Shown here in pieces: positions 8,692 to 18,018 of a stretch of 64,000 nt of DNA (its first letter is position 1; each line of letters opens with the position of its first letter). The position numbers were made by a program, and so were the translations under genes. The DNA is from Pseudomonas fluorescens (GTDB taxonomy: Bacteria > Pseudomonadota > Gammaproteobacteria > Pseudomonadales > Pseudomonadaceae): NCBI RefSeq assembly GCF_902497745.1, contig NZ_CABVHJ010000001.1:62001-126000 (forward strand), in the 5' to 3' direction. The notes beneath the pieces were generated by a model, which saw nothing but the letters and a program-made list of their open reading frames with translations, made no database searches and was not told the origin of the DNA.

Positions 8692-10229
8692 GAACGCTCC
8701 CGCTCGGCAAACAGTGCCTGGACAAAGGGTTCGGCTTCAAAGGTACGCAAATCGTCGATGCCTTCACCGACGCCGATGTAGCGGATCGGCAGGCCGAACT
8801 GCTTGGCCAGGGCGAAGATCACCCCGCCCTTGGCGGTACCGTCGAGCTTGGTCAGCGCCAGGCCGGTCAGTTCGACGGTCTGGTTGAATTGCTTGGCCTG
8901 GTTGATGGCGTTCTGGCCAGTACCGGCGTCGAGCACCAGCAGCACTTCGTGCGGCGCATCGGCGTCGAGTTTGCCGATTACGCGGCGAACCTTTTTCAGT
9001 TCTTCCATCAGGTTGTCTTTGGTGTGCAGACGACCGGCGGTGTCAGCGATCAACACGTCGATACCGCGAGCTTTGGCAGCTTGCACGGCGTCGAAGATCA
9101 CCGAAGCCGAGTCGGCGCCAGTGTGCTGGGCGATCACCGGGATCTTGTTGCGCTCACCCCAGACCTGCAACTGTTCCACGGCAGCGGCGCGGAAGGTGTC
9201 ACCGGCGGCCAGCATGACTTTCTTGCCCTCCAGCTGCAGCTTTTTCGCCAGTTTGCCGATGGTAGTGGTCTTGCCGGCGCCGTTGACGCCCACCACCAGA
9301 ATCACGAAAGGCTTGTTCTGCGAGGTGATTTTCAGCGGCTGTTCGACCGGTTTGAGCATCGCGGCCAGTTCGGCCTGCAGGGACTTGTACAGCGCGTCGG
9401 CGTCGGCCAGCTCTTTGCGGGCGACCTTCTGAGTCAGACGCTGAATGATTTGCGTGGTGGCTTCGACGCCGACGTCGGCGGTCAGCAGACGGGTTTCGAG
9501 GTCATCGAGCAGATCGTCGTCGATGGTTTTGCGGCCGAGGAACAGGCTGGCCATGCCTTCGCCGATGCTGGCGCTGGTTTTCGACAGACCTTGCTTGAGG
9601 CGGGCGAAGAAACCGGCTTTGGTTTCTTCGGTGCGCGGGGCTTCGACTGGGGCCTCGGCAATCACTTCAACTGGAGTAACAGGAGCAGCGACAACCGGTG
9701 CAGGTGCAGATGCAGGCTCGGGCTCGGGCTCCGGCTCCGGCTCCGGCTCGGGCTGTTGGACAGCTGGCGCAACAAACACGGGCGCAACAGGCTCGACAAC
9801 AACCGGCGCAGGCTCGACAACCGGCTCAACCACCTGCGCCGGAGCAACCTCTGGAACGAATGCAGCAGGCGCAGGAATCTCTGGGGTGATGTGCGGCGCC
9901 GCCTCTTCAACCAACGCGACCGGCTCTTCCGCCACTGGTAAGGTCAGCCACGGCTCGGCCGCCGGGGTCAGCGGCAATTCCGCCGCCACTGGCACTTCCG
10001 GCTCGGGCACAGGCTCTGGCTCAACCGGCTGCAACACCGGCTCGGCAATCGGCAGCACGATCGGTGCCGGCTCTTCTTCTATAACCGGAGCAGGTTCCGG
10101 CGCAGGCTCAGGAATCGCGGGCGGCTGTTCGACGACGGGTTCCTGCGGTTTCTTACGCAGCCATCCGAACAGGCTTTTCTTCTCGCCAGCCGCAGCTGGG
10201 GTCTTCTTGTCGTCGTTGGAACCAAACAT
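8688..10229 (-). CDS. ftsY: signal recognition particle receptor FtsY
   Basis: A 513-residue SRP receptor GTPase that docks ribosome-nascent chain complexes to the Sec translocon. The C-terminal NG domain (about 300 residues) has the P-loop GVNGAGKTTTIGKLAKKL, the ATGDTFRAAA-type closing loop seen here as AAGDTFRAAAVEQL, DTAGRLHTKDNLMEEL and TKLDGTAKGG. The N-terminal A domain (about residues 20-205) is acidic, dominated by Pro, Glu, Ala and Val, and includes an uninterrupted (Glu-Pro) run. It is longer than the E. coli A domain is acidic but of comparable total length. Confidence 0.98.
   Translation of the reverse strand: MFGSNDDKKTPAAAGEKKSLFGWLRKKPQEPVVEQPPAIPEPAPEPAPVIEEEPAPIVLPIAEPVLQPVEPEPVPEPEVPVAAELPLTPAAEPWLTLPVAEEPVALVEEAAPHITPEIPAPAAFVPEVAPAQVVEPVVEPAPVVVEPVAPVFVAPAVQQPEPEPEPEPEPEPASAPAPVVAAPVTPVEVIAEAPVEAPRTEETKAGFFARLKQGLSKTSASIGEGMASLFLGRKTIDDDLLDDLETRLLTADVGVEATTQIIQRLTQKVARKELADADALYKSLQAELAAMLKPVEQPLKITSQNKPFVILVVGVNGAGKTTTIGKLAKKLQLEGKKVMLAAGDTFRAAAVEQLQVWGERNKIPVIAQHTGADSASVIFDAVQAAKARGIDVLIADTAGRLHTKDNLMEELKKVRRVIGKLDADAPHEVLLVLDAGTGQNAINQAKQFNQTVELTGLALTKLDGTAKGGVIFALAKQFGLPIRYIGVGEGIDDLRTFEAEPFVQALFAERERS
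9715..9754. repeat. hexanucleotide microsatellite inside ftsY
   Basis: About six and a half tandem units of GGCTCG or GGCTCC within the ftsY acidic domain. On the coding strand it encodes consecutive Glu-Pro pairs. In-frame units mean that copy-number change would lengthen or shorten the domain without frameshift. Confidence 0.85.
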
Positions 10230-10573
10230 GGAGGACGGCTATCTCACGGTAGCGACGCGCCATAAGGGCGCCCCGGCAAATAAATATTCGATGCAGAACA
10301 GACTGTGTTTCATCCAGCTTGTTCACGCGCAACATTTTGTCGAGGTGCCACAGGCACCTCAAAGGTCGTTTTCACGAAGGTCTAAACCGGTAAAAATCGG
10401 CGAAAACGCGGAGTTTAGTAAGTAAAACACTGCTTTGCGCCGCGAACCCATTCAGCCTGATCAAGTTCCAAAACCTGATAGGCGTGGTCGCCGGTAAAAC
10501 GGATCAGTATCCTAGCACCTCCTCGCCCGCCTAGGCTAAGACCAAGCGGGCAGCCCAACAGGTTAAAAAACGA
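10230..10573. other. 344-base ftsY / M16 intergenic region
   Basis: This gap separates the divergent ftsY and M16 peptidase genes, so it must hold both promoters, but no convincing sigma-70 pair was identified. It holds one short perfect hairpin, GAGGTGCC-ACA-GGCACCTC, at 10342-10360, without a following T run. No convincing open reading frame was found on either strand. Confidence 0.5.
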
Positions 10574-11929
10574 ATGAATGCTCTAGCCCGCCGCGCTGCA
10601 GGCCTGCTGCTCAGCACAGTCTGCCTGCCCCTTTCGGCCCTGGCGGCCGACCCGCAACCAACCCACGAATTCACCCTCGACAACGGCCTCAAGGTCGTTG
10701 TGCGCGAAGACCATCGCGCGCCGGTGGTGGTTTCGCAGGTCTGGTACAAGGTCGGTTCCAGCTACGAAACCCCGGGCCAGACTGGTCTATCCCACGCGCT
10801 TGAGCACATGATGTTCAAGGGCAGCGAGAAAGTCGGCCCCGGCGAAGCGTCGCTGATCCTGCGTGATCTGGGCGCCGAAGAGAACGCCTTCACCAGCGAC
10901 GACTTCACCGCTTATTACCAGGTGCTGGCTCGCGACCGTCTGGGCGTAGCCTTCGAACTGGAAGCCGACCGCATGGCCAATCTGCGCCTGCCGGCCGACG
11001 AGTTCGCCAAGGAAATCGAAGTCATCAAGGAAGAGCGCCGCTTGCGCACCGATGACAAGCCGATGTCCAAGGCTTACGAGCGCTACAAGGCCATGGCCTA
11101 CCCGGCCAGCGGCTACCACACGCCAACCATTGGCTGGATGGCCGACCTCGACCGCATGAAGGTCGAAGAGCTGCGCCACTGGTATCAATCCTGGTATGTG
11201 CCGAACAACGCCACGCTGGTGGTGGTCGGCGACGTGACCCCGGACGAGGTGAAAACCCTCGCTCAACGCTATTTCGGCCCGATCGCCAAGCGCGACGTAC
11301 CACCGGCGAAAAAACCGCTGGAACTGGCCGAGCCCGGCGAACGCCAGATCACCCTGCACGTGCAGACTCAGCTACCGAGCCTGATGCTCGGTTTCAACGT
11401 GCCAAGCATCGCCACGGCTGAAGACAAACGCTCGGTCAACGCCCTGCGCCTGATCTCGGCGCTGCTCGACGGCGGTTACAGCGGGCGCATTCCGACGCAA
11501 CTGGAGCGCGGTGAAGAGCTGGTTTCCGGCGGTTCGTCGAGCTACGACGCCTACACCCGTGGCGACAGCCTGTTCACCTTGTCGGCAACCCCGAATACGC
11601 AAAAGAAAAAGACCATGGCGCAAGCCGAGGCCGGTCTGTGGAAGTTGCTGGAGCAGCTGAAAACCACCGCGCCGTCCGCCGCAGAACTGGAGCGCGTGCG
11701 TGCACAAGTGATTGCCGGCCTGGTCTTCGAACGTGATTCGATCACCAGCCAGGCCACCGCCATCGGCCAACTGGAAACCGTCGGTCTGTCATGGAAACTG
11801 ATGGACACCGAACTGGCCGATCTGGAAAGCGTGACCCCGCAAGACATCCAGAACGCCGCCAAGCTGTATTTCACCCGCGAACGTCTCAGCGTCGCCCACG
11901 TCCTGCCACTGGAGACGACTCATGAGTAA
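10574..11929 (+). CDS. M16 family zinc peptidase, catalytic partner (pair 1)
   Basis: A 451-residue processing-peptidase-like protein with an N-terminal signal peptide (LLLSTVCLPLSALAAD, cleavage near residue 25), so probably periplasmic. The inverted zinc motif is intact as HALEH (His74, Glu77, His78), with the distal glutamate in IKEERRLRTDD around residue 153. The second M16 half-domain follows. Such proteins form heterodimers with an inactive partner, here the next gene, which overlaps by eight bases. This is the PA0372-type gene that sits upstream of rsmD across Pseudomonas. Substrate unknown. Confidence 0.9.
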   Translation: MNALARRAAGLLLSTVCLPLSALAADPQPTHEFTLDNGLKVVVREDHRAPVVVSQVWYKVGSSYETPGQTGLSHALEHMMFKGSEKVGPGEASLILRDLGAEENAFTSDDFTAYYQVLARDRLGVAFELEADRMANLRLPADEFAKEIEVIKEERRLRTDDKPMSKAYERYKAMAYPASGYHTPTIGWMADLDRMKVEELRHWYQSWYVPNNATLVVVGDVTPDEVKTLAQRYFGPIAKRDVPPAKKPLELAEPGERQITLHVQTQLPSLMLGFNVPSIATAEDKRSVNALRLISALLDGGYSGRIPTQLERGEELVSGGSSSYDAYTRGDSLFTLSATPNTQKKKTMAQAEAGLWKLLEQLKTTAPSAAELERVRAQVIAGLVFERDSITSQATAIGQLETVGLSWKLMDTELADLESVTPQDIQNAAKLYFTRERLSVAHVLPLETTHE

Positions 11930-13409
11930 GCGCAAATCCCCACGCCTGCTACTCGGCCTGATCGCCGTGGCGGTAATCGGCTCTGCCGCGCTGTACCTGA
12001 CGCCAGGCGCTGACAGCAATGCCAGCGAAGCCCTCGACAACGCCAAGACCAGCCAAAAGCTGCAATCACTGGCTGAGCTCGACGGCAAGGCCCCGGCCAG
12101 CCGCAAGCTTGATGTGCAAACCTGGAACACCGCCGAAGGCGCCAAAGTGCTGTTCGTCGAAGCGCATGAGCTGCCGATGTTCGACATGCGCCTGATCTTC
12201 GCCGCCGGCAGCAGCCAGGACGGCAGCGCATCGGGTCTGGCGGTGTTGACCAACGCCATGCTCAACGAAGGTGTCGCCGGCAAAGACGTCGGCGCCATCG
12301 CTCAGGGCTTTGAAGGCCTGGGGGCGGATTTCGGCAACGGTGCGTTCAAGGACATGGCGCTGGCCTCGCTGCGCAGCCTGAGTGCTGCCGACAAACGCGA
12401 ACCGGCCTTGAAGCTGTTCTCGGAAGTCATCGGCAAACCTACCTTCCCGGCCGACTCGTTCGCGCGCATCAAGAACCAGATGCTCGCCGGTTTCGAATAC
12501 CAGAAACAGAACCCCGGCAAACTCGCCAGCCTCGAGCTGATGAAGCGCCTGTACGGCGATCACCCGTACGCGCATTCCAGCGACGGCAATCCGCAGAGCG
12601 TTCCGAAAATCACCCTAGAGCAATTGCGTGAGTTCCACGCCAAGGCTTACGCCGCTGGCAATGTGGTGATTGCGCTGGTCGGTGACTTGTCTCGCACGGA
12701 AGCCGAGGCGATTGCCAATCAGGTCTCCTCCGCGCTGCCGAAAGGCCCGGCGCTGGCGAAGATCGCTCAGCCGCAGGAACCGAAGGCCAGCATCAACCAC
12801 ATCGAGTTCCCGTCGAAGCAGACCAACCTGATGCTCGCGCAGTTGGGCATCGATCGTGACGATCCGGATTATGCGGCGCTGTCGATGGGCAACCAGATCC
12901 TCGGTGGCGGCGGTTTCGGCACGCGCCTGATGAGCGAAGTGCGCGAGAAACGCGGCCTGACCTACGGCGTGTACTCGGCATTCAGCCCGATGCAGGCACG
13001 TGGGCCGTTCATGATCAATCTGCAGACTCGCGCGGAAATGAGCGAAGGCACCCTGAAACTGGTGCAGGACGTGCTCGCCGACTACCTGAAAACCGGCCCG
13101 ACGCAGAAGGAGCTCGACGACGCTAAACGCGAGCTGGCCGGCAGCTTCCCGCTATCGACCGCAAGCAATGCCGATATCGTTGGCCAACTTGGCGCCATGG
13201 GCTTCTATAATCTGCCGTTGAGCTATCTGGACGACTTCATGCGTCAGTCGCAGAGCCTGACTGTGGAGCAAGTCCGCGACGCCCTGAACAAACACCTGAG
13301 CACGGACAAAATGGTCATCGTCACCGCTGGCCCGACCGTGCTGCAAAAGCCGTTACCGGCCCCATCTGATAAACCTGCCGAGCAACCGCTCGGGGTTCCG
13401 GAGCACTAA
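11922..13409 (+). CDS. M16 family peptidase-like protein, non-catalytic partner (pair 1)
   Basis: A 495-residue M16-fold protein with an N-terminal hydrophobic anchor (LLLGLIAVAVIGSAALYL). Where a catalytic M16 protein has HxxEH, this one reads LAVLTNAMLNEG, so it cannot bind zinc in that site. It retains the partner-domain glycine loop QILGGGGFGTRL and the RGLTYGVYS segment, which in active heterodimers help position substrate. The role inferred is substrate binding with the preceding gene product. Its stop TAA abuts the rsmD ATG, so the three genes are translated as a unit. Confidence 0.9.
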   Translation: MSKRKSPRLLLGLIAVAVIGSAALYLTPGADSNASEALDNAKTSQKLQSLAELDGKAPASRKLDVQTWNTAEGAKVLFVEAHELPMFDMRLIFAAGSSQDGSASGLAVLTNAMLNEGVAGKDVGAIAQGFEGLGADFGNGAFKDMALASLRSLSAADKREPALKLFSEVIGKPTFPADSFARIKNQMLAGFEYQKQNPGKLASLELMKRLYGDHPYAHSSDGNPQSVPKITLEQLREFHAKAYAAGNVVIALVGDLSRTEAEAIANQVSSALPKGPALAKIAQPQEPKASINHIEFPSKQTNLMLAQLGIDRDDPDYAALSMGNQILGGGGFGTRLMSEVREKRGLTYGVYSAFSPMQARGPFMINLQTRAEMSEGTLKLVQDVLADYLKTGPTQKELDDAKRELAGSFPLSTASNADIVGQLGAMGFYNLPLSYLDDFMRQSQSLTVEQVRDALNKHLSTDKMVIVTAGPTVLQKPLPAPSDKPAEQPLGVPEH

Positions 13410-14011
13410 TGGCTACCCGATCGCCTAAAAAACCTGCGCAAAACGTCCACAACGGTGTGAACCAGTTGCGCATCATTGGCGGCCAATGGCGCAGCCGCAA
13501 ACTGAGCTTCCCCGACGCGCCGGGCCTGCGCCCGACGCCGGACCGCGTGCGTGAAACCCTGTTCAACTGGCTGGCGCCGTACGTTGAAGGGGCCAAGGTA
13601 CTCGACCCGTTCGCCGGCAGCGGCGCGCTGTTTCTCGAAGCACTGTCCCGCGGCGCGGCCATGGGTCAGGCGCTGGACGCCAGCAACATCGCCGTCTCCA
13701 GCCTGAAGGAACACCTCGGCACCCTGCGCTGCACCAACGGTCAGGTGCAGACCGCCGACGCGCTGCGTTATCTGGAAACCCAGACCGCAACACCGTTCGA
13801 CCTGGTGTTCCTCGATCCGCCGTTCAACCAGAACCTGTTGCCGGCGGTTTGCGCCCTGCTTGAGGAGCGGCTATGGCTGGCTGACGACGCGTGGGTGTAC
13901 ACCGAAAGCGAAACAGCACCTTCGACCCTCGGCCTGCCTGCCAATTGGCGCCTGCACCGCGAACAGAAGTCTGGTCGCGTGTATTACGCGTTGTGGCAGC
14001 GCAACGCCTGA
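13409..14011 (+). CDS. rsmD: 16S rRNA (guanine966-N2)-methyltransferase RsmD
   Basis: A 200-residue SAM methyltransferase acting on the assembled 30S subunit. Motifs are LRIIGGQWRSRKL, RPTPDRVRETLFNWL, LDPFAGSGALFLEALSRGA (SAM binding) and the N6/N2-methylase signature LVFLDPPF. Length is typical. It is the third gene of a coupled unit with the two M16 genes, and a second M16 pair begins about 100 bases further on, so rsmD is bracketed by paralogous pairs. Confidence 0.96.
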   Translation: MATRSPKKPAQNVHNGVNQLRIIGGQWRSRKLSFPDAPGLRPTPDRVRETLFNWLAPYVEGAKVLDPFAGSGALFLEALSRGAAMGQALDASNIAVSSLKEHLGTLRCTNGQVQTADALRYLETQTATPFDLVFLDPPFNQNLLPAVCALLEERLWLADDAWVYTESETAPSTLGLPANWRLHREQKSGRVYYALWQRNA

Positions 14012-14025
14012 AAAATCCGCGTCAC

Positions 14026-14047
14026 GTGCGGTAGATAGTTACCGCAC
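14026..14047 (+). terminator. hairpin after rsmD
   Basis: A perfect eight-base-pair stem (GTGCGGTA with TACCGCAC, six-base loop) 15 bases after the rsmD stop. There is no clear T run after it, so it may only attenuate or stabilise the mRNA. Confidence 0.4.
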
Positions 14048-14113
14048 CTTGTCCATCGAAGATCGCCACAGTGGTTGTCGCAACCTGCGTTAACCACTGA
14101 GGACAATTCACGT

Positions 14114-15457
14114 ATGGACACCTTCTGCAGTCGGATACTGCTATTTCTCTGTCTGACCCCCTTGTTGTCTCTGGCAGCCTCGCCACCGCCGACTCATCAA
14201 TTCACTCTGGACAACGGTCTGCAAGTGCTCGTGCGCGAAGATCACCGCGCCCCGCTCGCCACTGCGCATCTGCTCTTCAAGGTCGGCTCCAGTGATGAGG
14301 CGCCTGGGCAGACCGGACTCTCGCACACCCTCGAACATATGCTCTTCAAAGGCAGCAGCAAAACCTGCGCCGAAGAAGCCTCAGTCATTCTTGAGTCGCT
14401 GGGCGCAGTGGAAAACGCCTTTACCACCCGCGACTTCACCGGCTACTACCAGACCCTCGCACCGCACTATCTCGGGGTCGCCTTCGAGTTGATGGCCGAC
14501 CTGATGTCTACTGCCCGGCTGAACGCCGAAGACCTGGCAGCAGAAATGGCGATCATTCGTGAAGAGCGCCATCTGCGTACCGACGACAATGTCGACGCCG
14601 CCGTACTGGAACATTTCACCGCACTGGCTCACTTCGCCAATAGCTATCGCACGCCCCCCATCGGCTGGATGCACGATTTGCAAACCGGGGACGTCGGCGA
14701 ACTGCGCCACTGGTATCAGAGCCGATACGCCCCGGGCAATGCAGTGCTGGTGATCGTCGGGGACGTCACGCTGGAGCAGGTAAAACCACTTGCCGAACGT
14801 TATTTTGGCGCACTCGCCAAGCGCGCCGTCCCACGTCTTCTGAGGCCGGTGGAACTCAAGCAACCCGGCGAACGTAAACTGGTCCTGCGCGCGCCCGTCC
14901 ACACCCCGCGCCTGCTCATGGCATTCAACATCCCCGGCCTGGCCACGGCGCAAGATCCGCGTACCGTGCAGGCATTGCGTCTGATCAATGTGATTCTGGG
15001 TAGCGCCCAGGGTGCGCGACTGCAAAAGAAATTCCAGTTTACCGAGCGCCTGTTCAACCGGATCAACACTGAATACGACGAACGGACCCGAGGCGACAGC
15101 CTGCTGCTGTTGACGGCCGAACTCGCCGATCCGCCGCTGACCGATCTCGATGGCGCGCAGCTGCGAGTCTGGCAATTGATCGAGGAGATGCACACGACGC
15201 CACCCTCGCTGGAAGACCTTGAACGGGCGCGCACCCAACTGATCGCGCAGCAAGTCTACGCACAGGATTCGATCGAAGAGCAGGCCCGAAGGCTGTCTAC
15301 CTTACAGGCCATTGATGTGCCTTGGCGCTTGCTCGATGAAGATGCCGCTGCACTTGCACAAGTCACTCCGCAGGACATCCGCCAGGCCGCCGCCACCTGG
15401 CTGACCCGTAAGCGCATGAGCGTTGCGCATGTATTGAAGGGATCTGCCAATGAATAA
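14114..15457 (+). CDS. M16 family zinc peptidase, catalytic partner (pair 2)
   Basis: A 447-residue paralogue of the gene at 10574. The signal peptide (LLFLCLTPLLSLAAS) is followed by near-identical blocks such as FTLDNGLQVLVREDHRAP and GQTGLSHTLEHMLFKGS. The zinc motif HTLEH (His71, Glu74, His75) and the distal Glu in IIREERHLRTDD are intact, so it should be active. Sequence outside the core has drifted, for example around KTCAEEASVILESLG. The start at 14114 is chosen over an in-frame upstream start at 14075 because the signal peptide begins there. The inactive partner follows with an eight-base overlap. Confidence 0.88.
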   Translation: MDTFCSRILLFLCLTPLLSLAASPPPTHQFTLDNGLQVLVREDHRAPLATAHLLFKVGSSDEAPGQTGLSHTLEHMLFKGSSKTCAEEASVILESLGAVENAFTTRDFTGYYQTLAPHYLGVAFELMADLMSTARLNAEDLAAEMAIIREERHLRTDDNVDAAVLEHFTALAHFANSYRTPPIGWMHDLQTGDVGELRHWYQSRYAPGNAVLVIVGDVTLEQVKPLAERYFGALAKRAVPRLLRPVELKQPGERKLVLRAPVHTPRLLMAFNIPGLATAQDPRTVQALRLINVILGSAQGARLQKKFQFTERLFNRINTEYDERTRGDSLLLLTAELADPPLTDLDGAQLRVWQLIEEMHTTPPSLEDLERARTQLIAQQVYAQDSIEEQARRLSTLQAIDVPWRLLDEDAAALAQVTPQDIRQAAATWLTRKRMSVAHVLKGSANE

Positions 15458-16943
15458 GTCTTGGCTCCCCTTCCGCCTGGCGCTGCCCAGCCTGAAATTG
15501 ATGATTTGCCTGACCGCGACTGTGGCCTGGGCCGATGAAAGGCCTGCGCAGGTGCAAACGGCGCGCCTGCAGTCACTCGTTGAAGTCAAAAAGCTTGCGT
15601 TCAAGCCACGCGCTCTGGAGATCAAAGCCTGGAAGACCCTGACAGGCGCTAAAGTGCTGTTCGTTCGTACCGCCGCTCTGCCGATGTTCGATATCCACAT
15701 CAGCTTCGCCGCGGGCAGTGCTCGGGATGGCGCCGTGCCCGGCCTGGCCGCCACGACGTTTGCCCTGCTCAACGAAGGTGTGCCTGGCAAGGATCTGTCC
15801 GCGATCATCGAAACCTTCGACGGTCTTGGCGCGCAACTGGAAATGGACATTGATCACGATCGCGCCGATTTCTCTTTGCGTAGCCTGAGCGATCCCGCCA
15901 AAAGAACGCCGGCGCTCAATTTGCTGACGCAGGTATTCAGCGAGCCGCTGCTCAGCGAAGAGCGCCTGACACCCGTCAAAAACGAATTGCGTGCCGCTCT
16001 CGCCGAACAGAGGAAAAATGCCGGGCTACAGGCGGAGCAAGGGATCAAGGCAATGCTGGCGCCGGACAGCCCTTTCAGCCATTCGGTCTATGGCACCGAG
16101 GCGGGGTTGAGCGCTGTGACTCGCGCTGCCGTGCAGGATTTCCACCGCCGTTACTATGCCGCAAACCATGCGCAGATCACGCTGGTGGGCGATCTGTCCG
16201 TGGAACAAGCGCAGGAGATCAGCCTGCAGATCAGTAACGCCTTGCCCTCAGCCGCCGACACCTTCACAGCCTCCGCAGAAACAACGCCCGGCACCGTCAT
16301 GAGCAGTCATATCGAGCTCGCGCAACGTCAAACCCACATTGTCTTCGCTCAACCGAGCGTACCGCGACGGCATTCCGATTACGCCGCGCTGTATGCCGCC
16401 AGCGAAATACTGGGCGGCGGTGGCGGCAACAGCCGGCTGATGACTGAACTGCGACACAAGCGCAGCCTGGTATATGACGTCTACAGCGAAGGCAAGGACT
16501 GGGCGCAAGGCTCGGGAATACTGACCATCAACTTGCAAACTGGCAGTCAGTTCAGTGAGGCGGTCGTCGCTGAGGTGCGCGTCCTGTTGAACGATTTCCT
16601 GCGAGAGGGGCCGACCCGGGAGGAACTCAGACAACTCCAGCACAGACTGGCCAATAAGCATGTGCTGAACAGCGCCAGCAATCGGCAGATACTGGCCAGG
16701 CTGGTGCAAATCAATCGCTACGACCTGCCCCTCGATCTGGACTACACCCTGCAACAAGTACAGCGACTCACCCGCGAGGACATCAAGCTCGCCCTCAACC
16801 GGCATTTGTCGACAGACCGTTGGTTATCTGTCACTGCCGGGGCGAGTGTCGAGCAACAGCCATTGCCGCCACCTGTGACCTTGCCTTCCGGTCAGACCGA
16901 CAAGGGCATGTGTCGCGTCAATCCGGGCTTTGTGGCAAGTTAG
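15450..16943 (+). CDS. M16 family peptidase-like protein, non-catalytic partner (pair 2)
   Basis: A 497-residue paralogue of the gene at 11922, with a signal-like N-terminus ending near AWADE. The zinc site is absent (LAATTFALLNEGVPGKD replaces HxxEH) while the glycine loop EILGGGGGNSRLM and the RSLVYDVYSEGK segment remain. Overlap with the preceding gene and the same order as pair 1 point to duplication of the whole pair. The C-terminus is longer and unrelated to pair 1 after the TAGASVEQQPLPPP segment. Confidence 0.87.
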   Translation: MNKSWLPFRLALPSLKLMICLTATVAWADERPAQVQTARLQSLVEVKKLAFKPRALEIKAWKTLTGAKVLFVRTAALPMFDIHISFAAGSARDGAVPGLAATTFALLNEGVPGKDLSAIIETFDGLGAQLEMDIDHDRADFSLRSLSDPAKRTPALNLLTQVFSEPLLSEERLTPVKNELRAALAEQRKNAGLQAEQGIKAMLAPDSPFSHSVYGTEAGLSAVTRAAVQDFHRRYYAANHAQITLVGDLSVEQAQEISLQISNALPSAADTFTASAETTPGTVMSSHIELAQRQTHIVFAQPSVPRRHSDYAALYAASEILGGGGGNSRLMTELRHKRSLVYDVYSEGKDWAQGSGILTINLQTGSQFSEAVVAEVRVLLNDFLREGPTREELRQLQHRLANKHVLNSASNRQILARLVQINRYDLPLDLDYTLQQVQRLTREDIKLALNRHLSTDRWLSVTAGASVEQQPLPPPVTLPSGQTDKGMCRVNPGFVAS

Positions 16944-16986
16944 TTCTTCCATCCAGAGCGTTCGCCGCCCGAGCGCTCTGTGCTTT

Positions 16987-18018
16987 ATGCAAGACCTGTC
17001 GAGATCCGCCGTGCAACCATCGCCTCCTACGCCCCACACACGCTTCAATCCCGCCTTCGGTTTGGGCAATCCGCATCTGCAAACCTTGTGGGGACCGCTG
17101 TGGCGCAAAACCGTGCATATCGAACGTGAGCGCGAGCGCCTGTGGCTTGAGGATGGCGACTTTCTCGACCTCGACTGGCACGGCCCGCACATGGCGGATG
17201 CGCCACTGGTACTGGTGCTGCATGGCCTGACCGGATCCTCCAATTCGCCGTATGTCGCTGGAATCCAGAAGGCGCTGGCCGATCAAGGCTGGGCCAGTGT
17301 TGCGCTGAACTGGCGCGGTTGTTCGGGCGAACCGAATCTGCTGCCGCGCAGCTACCATTCCGGCGCCAGCGAAGACCTCGCCGAAACCATCAGACACCTG
17401 CGCGCCAAGCGACCGTTGGCACCGTTGTATGCCGTTGGCTATTCGTTGGGCGGCAATGTGCTGCTCAAACATCTGGGCGAAACCGGTAGCGCCAGTGGCG
17501 TACTCGGCGCTGTGGCGGTGTCCGTGCCGTTTCGCCTCGATCAATGCGCCGACCGCATCGGCCAGGGATTTTCCAAGGTCTATCAAGCACACTTCATGCG
17601 CGAAATGGTCGCCTACATCAAGAACAAGCAGCGGCAGTTTCAGCATGACGGGCGTGAAGACGGACTTGCCGCGCTGGCGGCCCTCGGTTCGCTGGATAAC
17701 ATGCGCACCTTCTGGGATTTCGATGGCCGGGTGACCGCGCCGTTGCACGGTTTCAATGATGCCGAGGATTATTATCGTCGCGCCTCGAGCCGCTATTTCC
17801 TCGGTGAGATCCGCACGCCGACCCTGATCATTCAGGCGGCGGACGATCCGTTCGTGTTCCCGCACAGTTTGCCGCAGGCCAGTGAGCTGTCGGCCTCGAC
17901 TGCATTTGAATTGCAGATGCGCGGCGGGCACGTTGGCTTCGTCGATGGCTCGCTGCGCCAGCCCGGTTATTATCTGGAACGACGCATCCCACAGTGGCTG
18001 GCGCGCGTGCCTGCATGA
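16987..18018 (+). CDS. alpha/beta hydrolase, YheT family
   Basis: A 343-residue esterase-like protein. The nucleophile elbow is GYSLGGN, the oxyanion region is LVLHGLTGSSNSPYV, and an HVGF segment near the C-terminus supplies the catalytic His; an aspartate in IQAADDPFVFP completes the triad. FNPAFGLGNPHLQTLWGPL at the N-terminus is characteristic of the YheT/ABHD1-3 group. Start choice is uncertain: ATG 16987 fits family length, while a GTG at 17011 or an upstream ATG at 16930, inside the previous gene, are possible. Physiological substrate unknown. Confidence 0.9.
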   Translation: MQDLSRSAVQPSPPTPHTRFNPAFGLGNPHLQTLWGPLWRKTVHIERERERLWLEDGDFLDLDWHGPHMADAPLVLVLHGLTGSSNSPYVAGIQKALADQGWASVALNWRGCSGEPNLLPRSYHSGASEDLAETIRHLRAKRPLAPLYAVGYSLGGNVLLKHLGETGSASGVLGAVAVSVPFRLDQCADRIGQGFSKVYQAHFMREMVAYIKNKQRQFQHDGREDGLAALAALGSLDNMRTFWDFDGRVTAPLHGFNDAEDYYRRASSRYFLGEIRTPTLIIQAADDPFVFPHSLPQASELSASTAFELQMRGGHVGFVDGSLRQPGYYLERRIPQWLARVPA

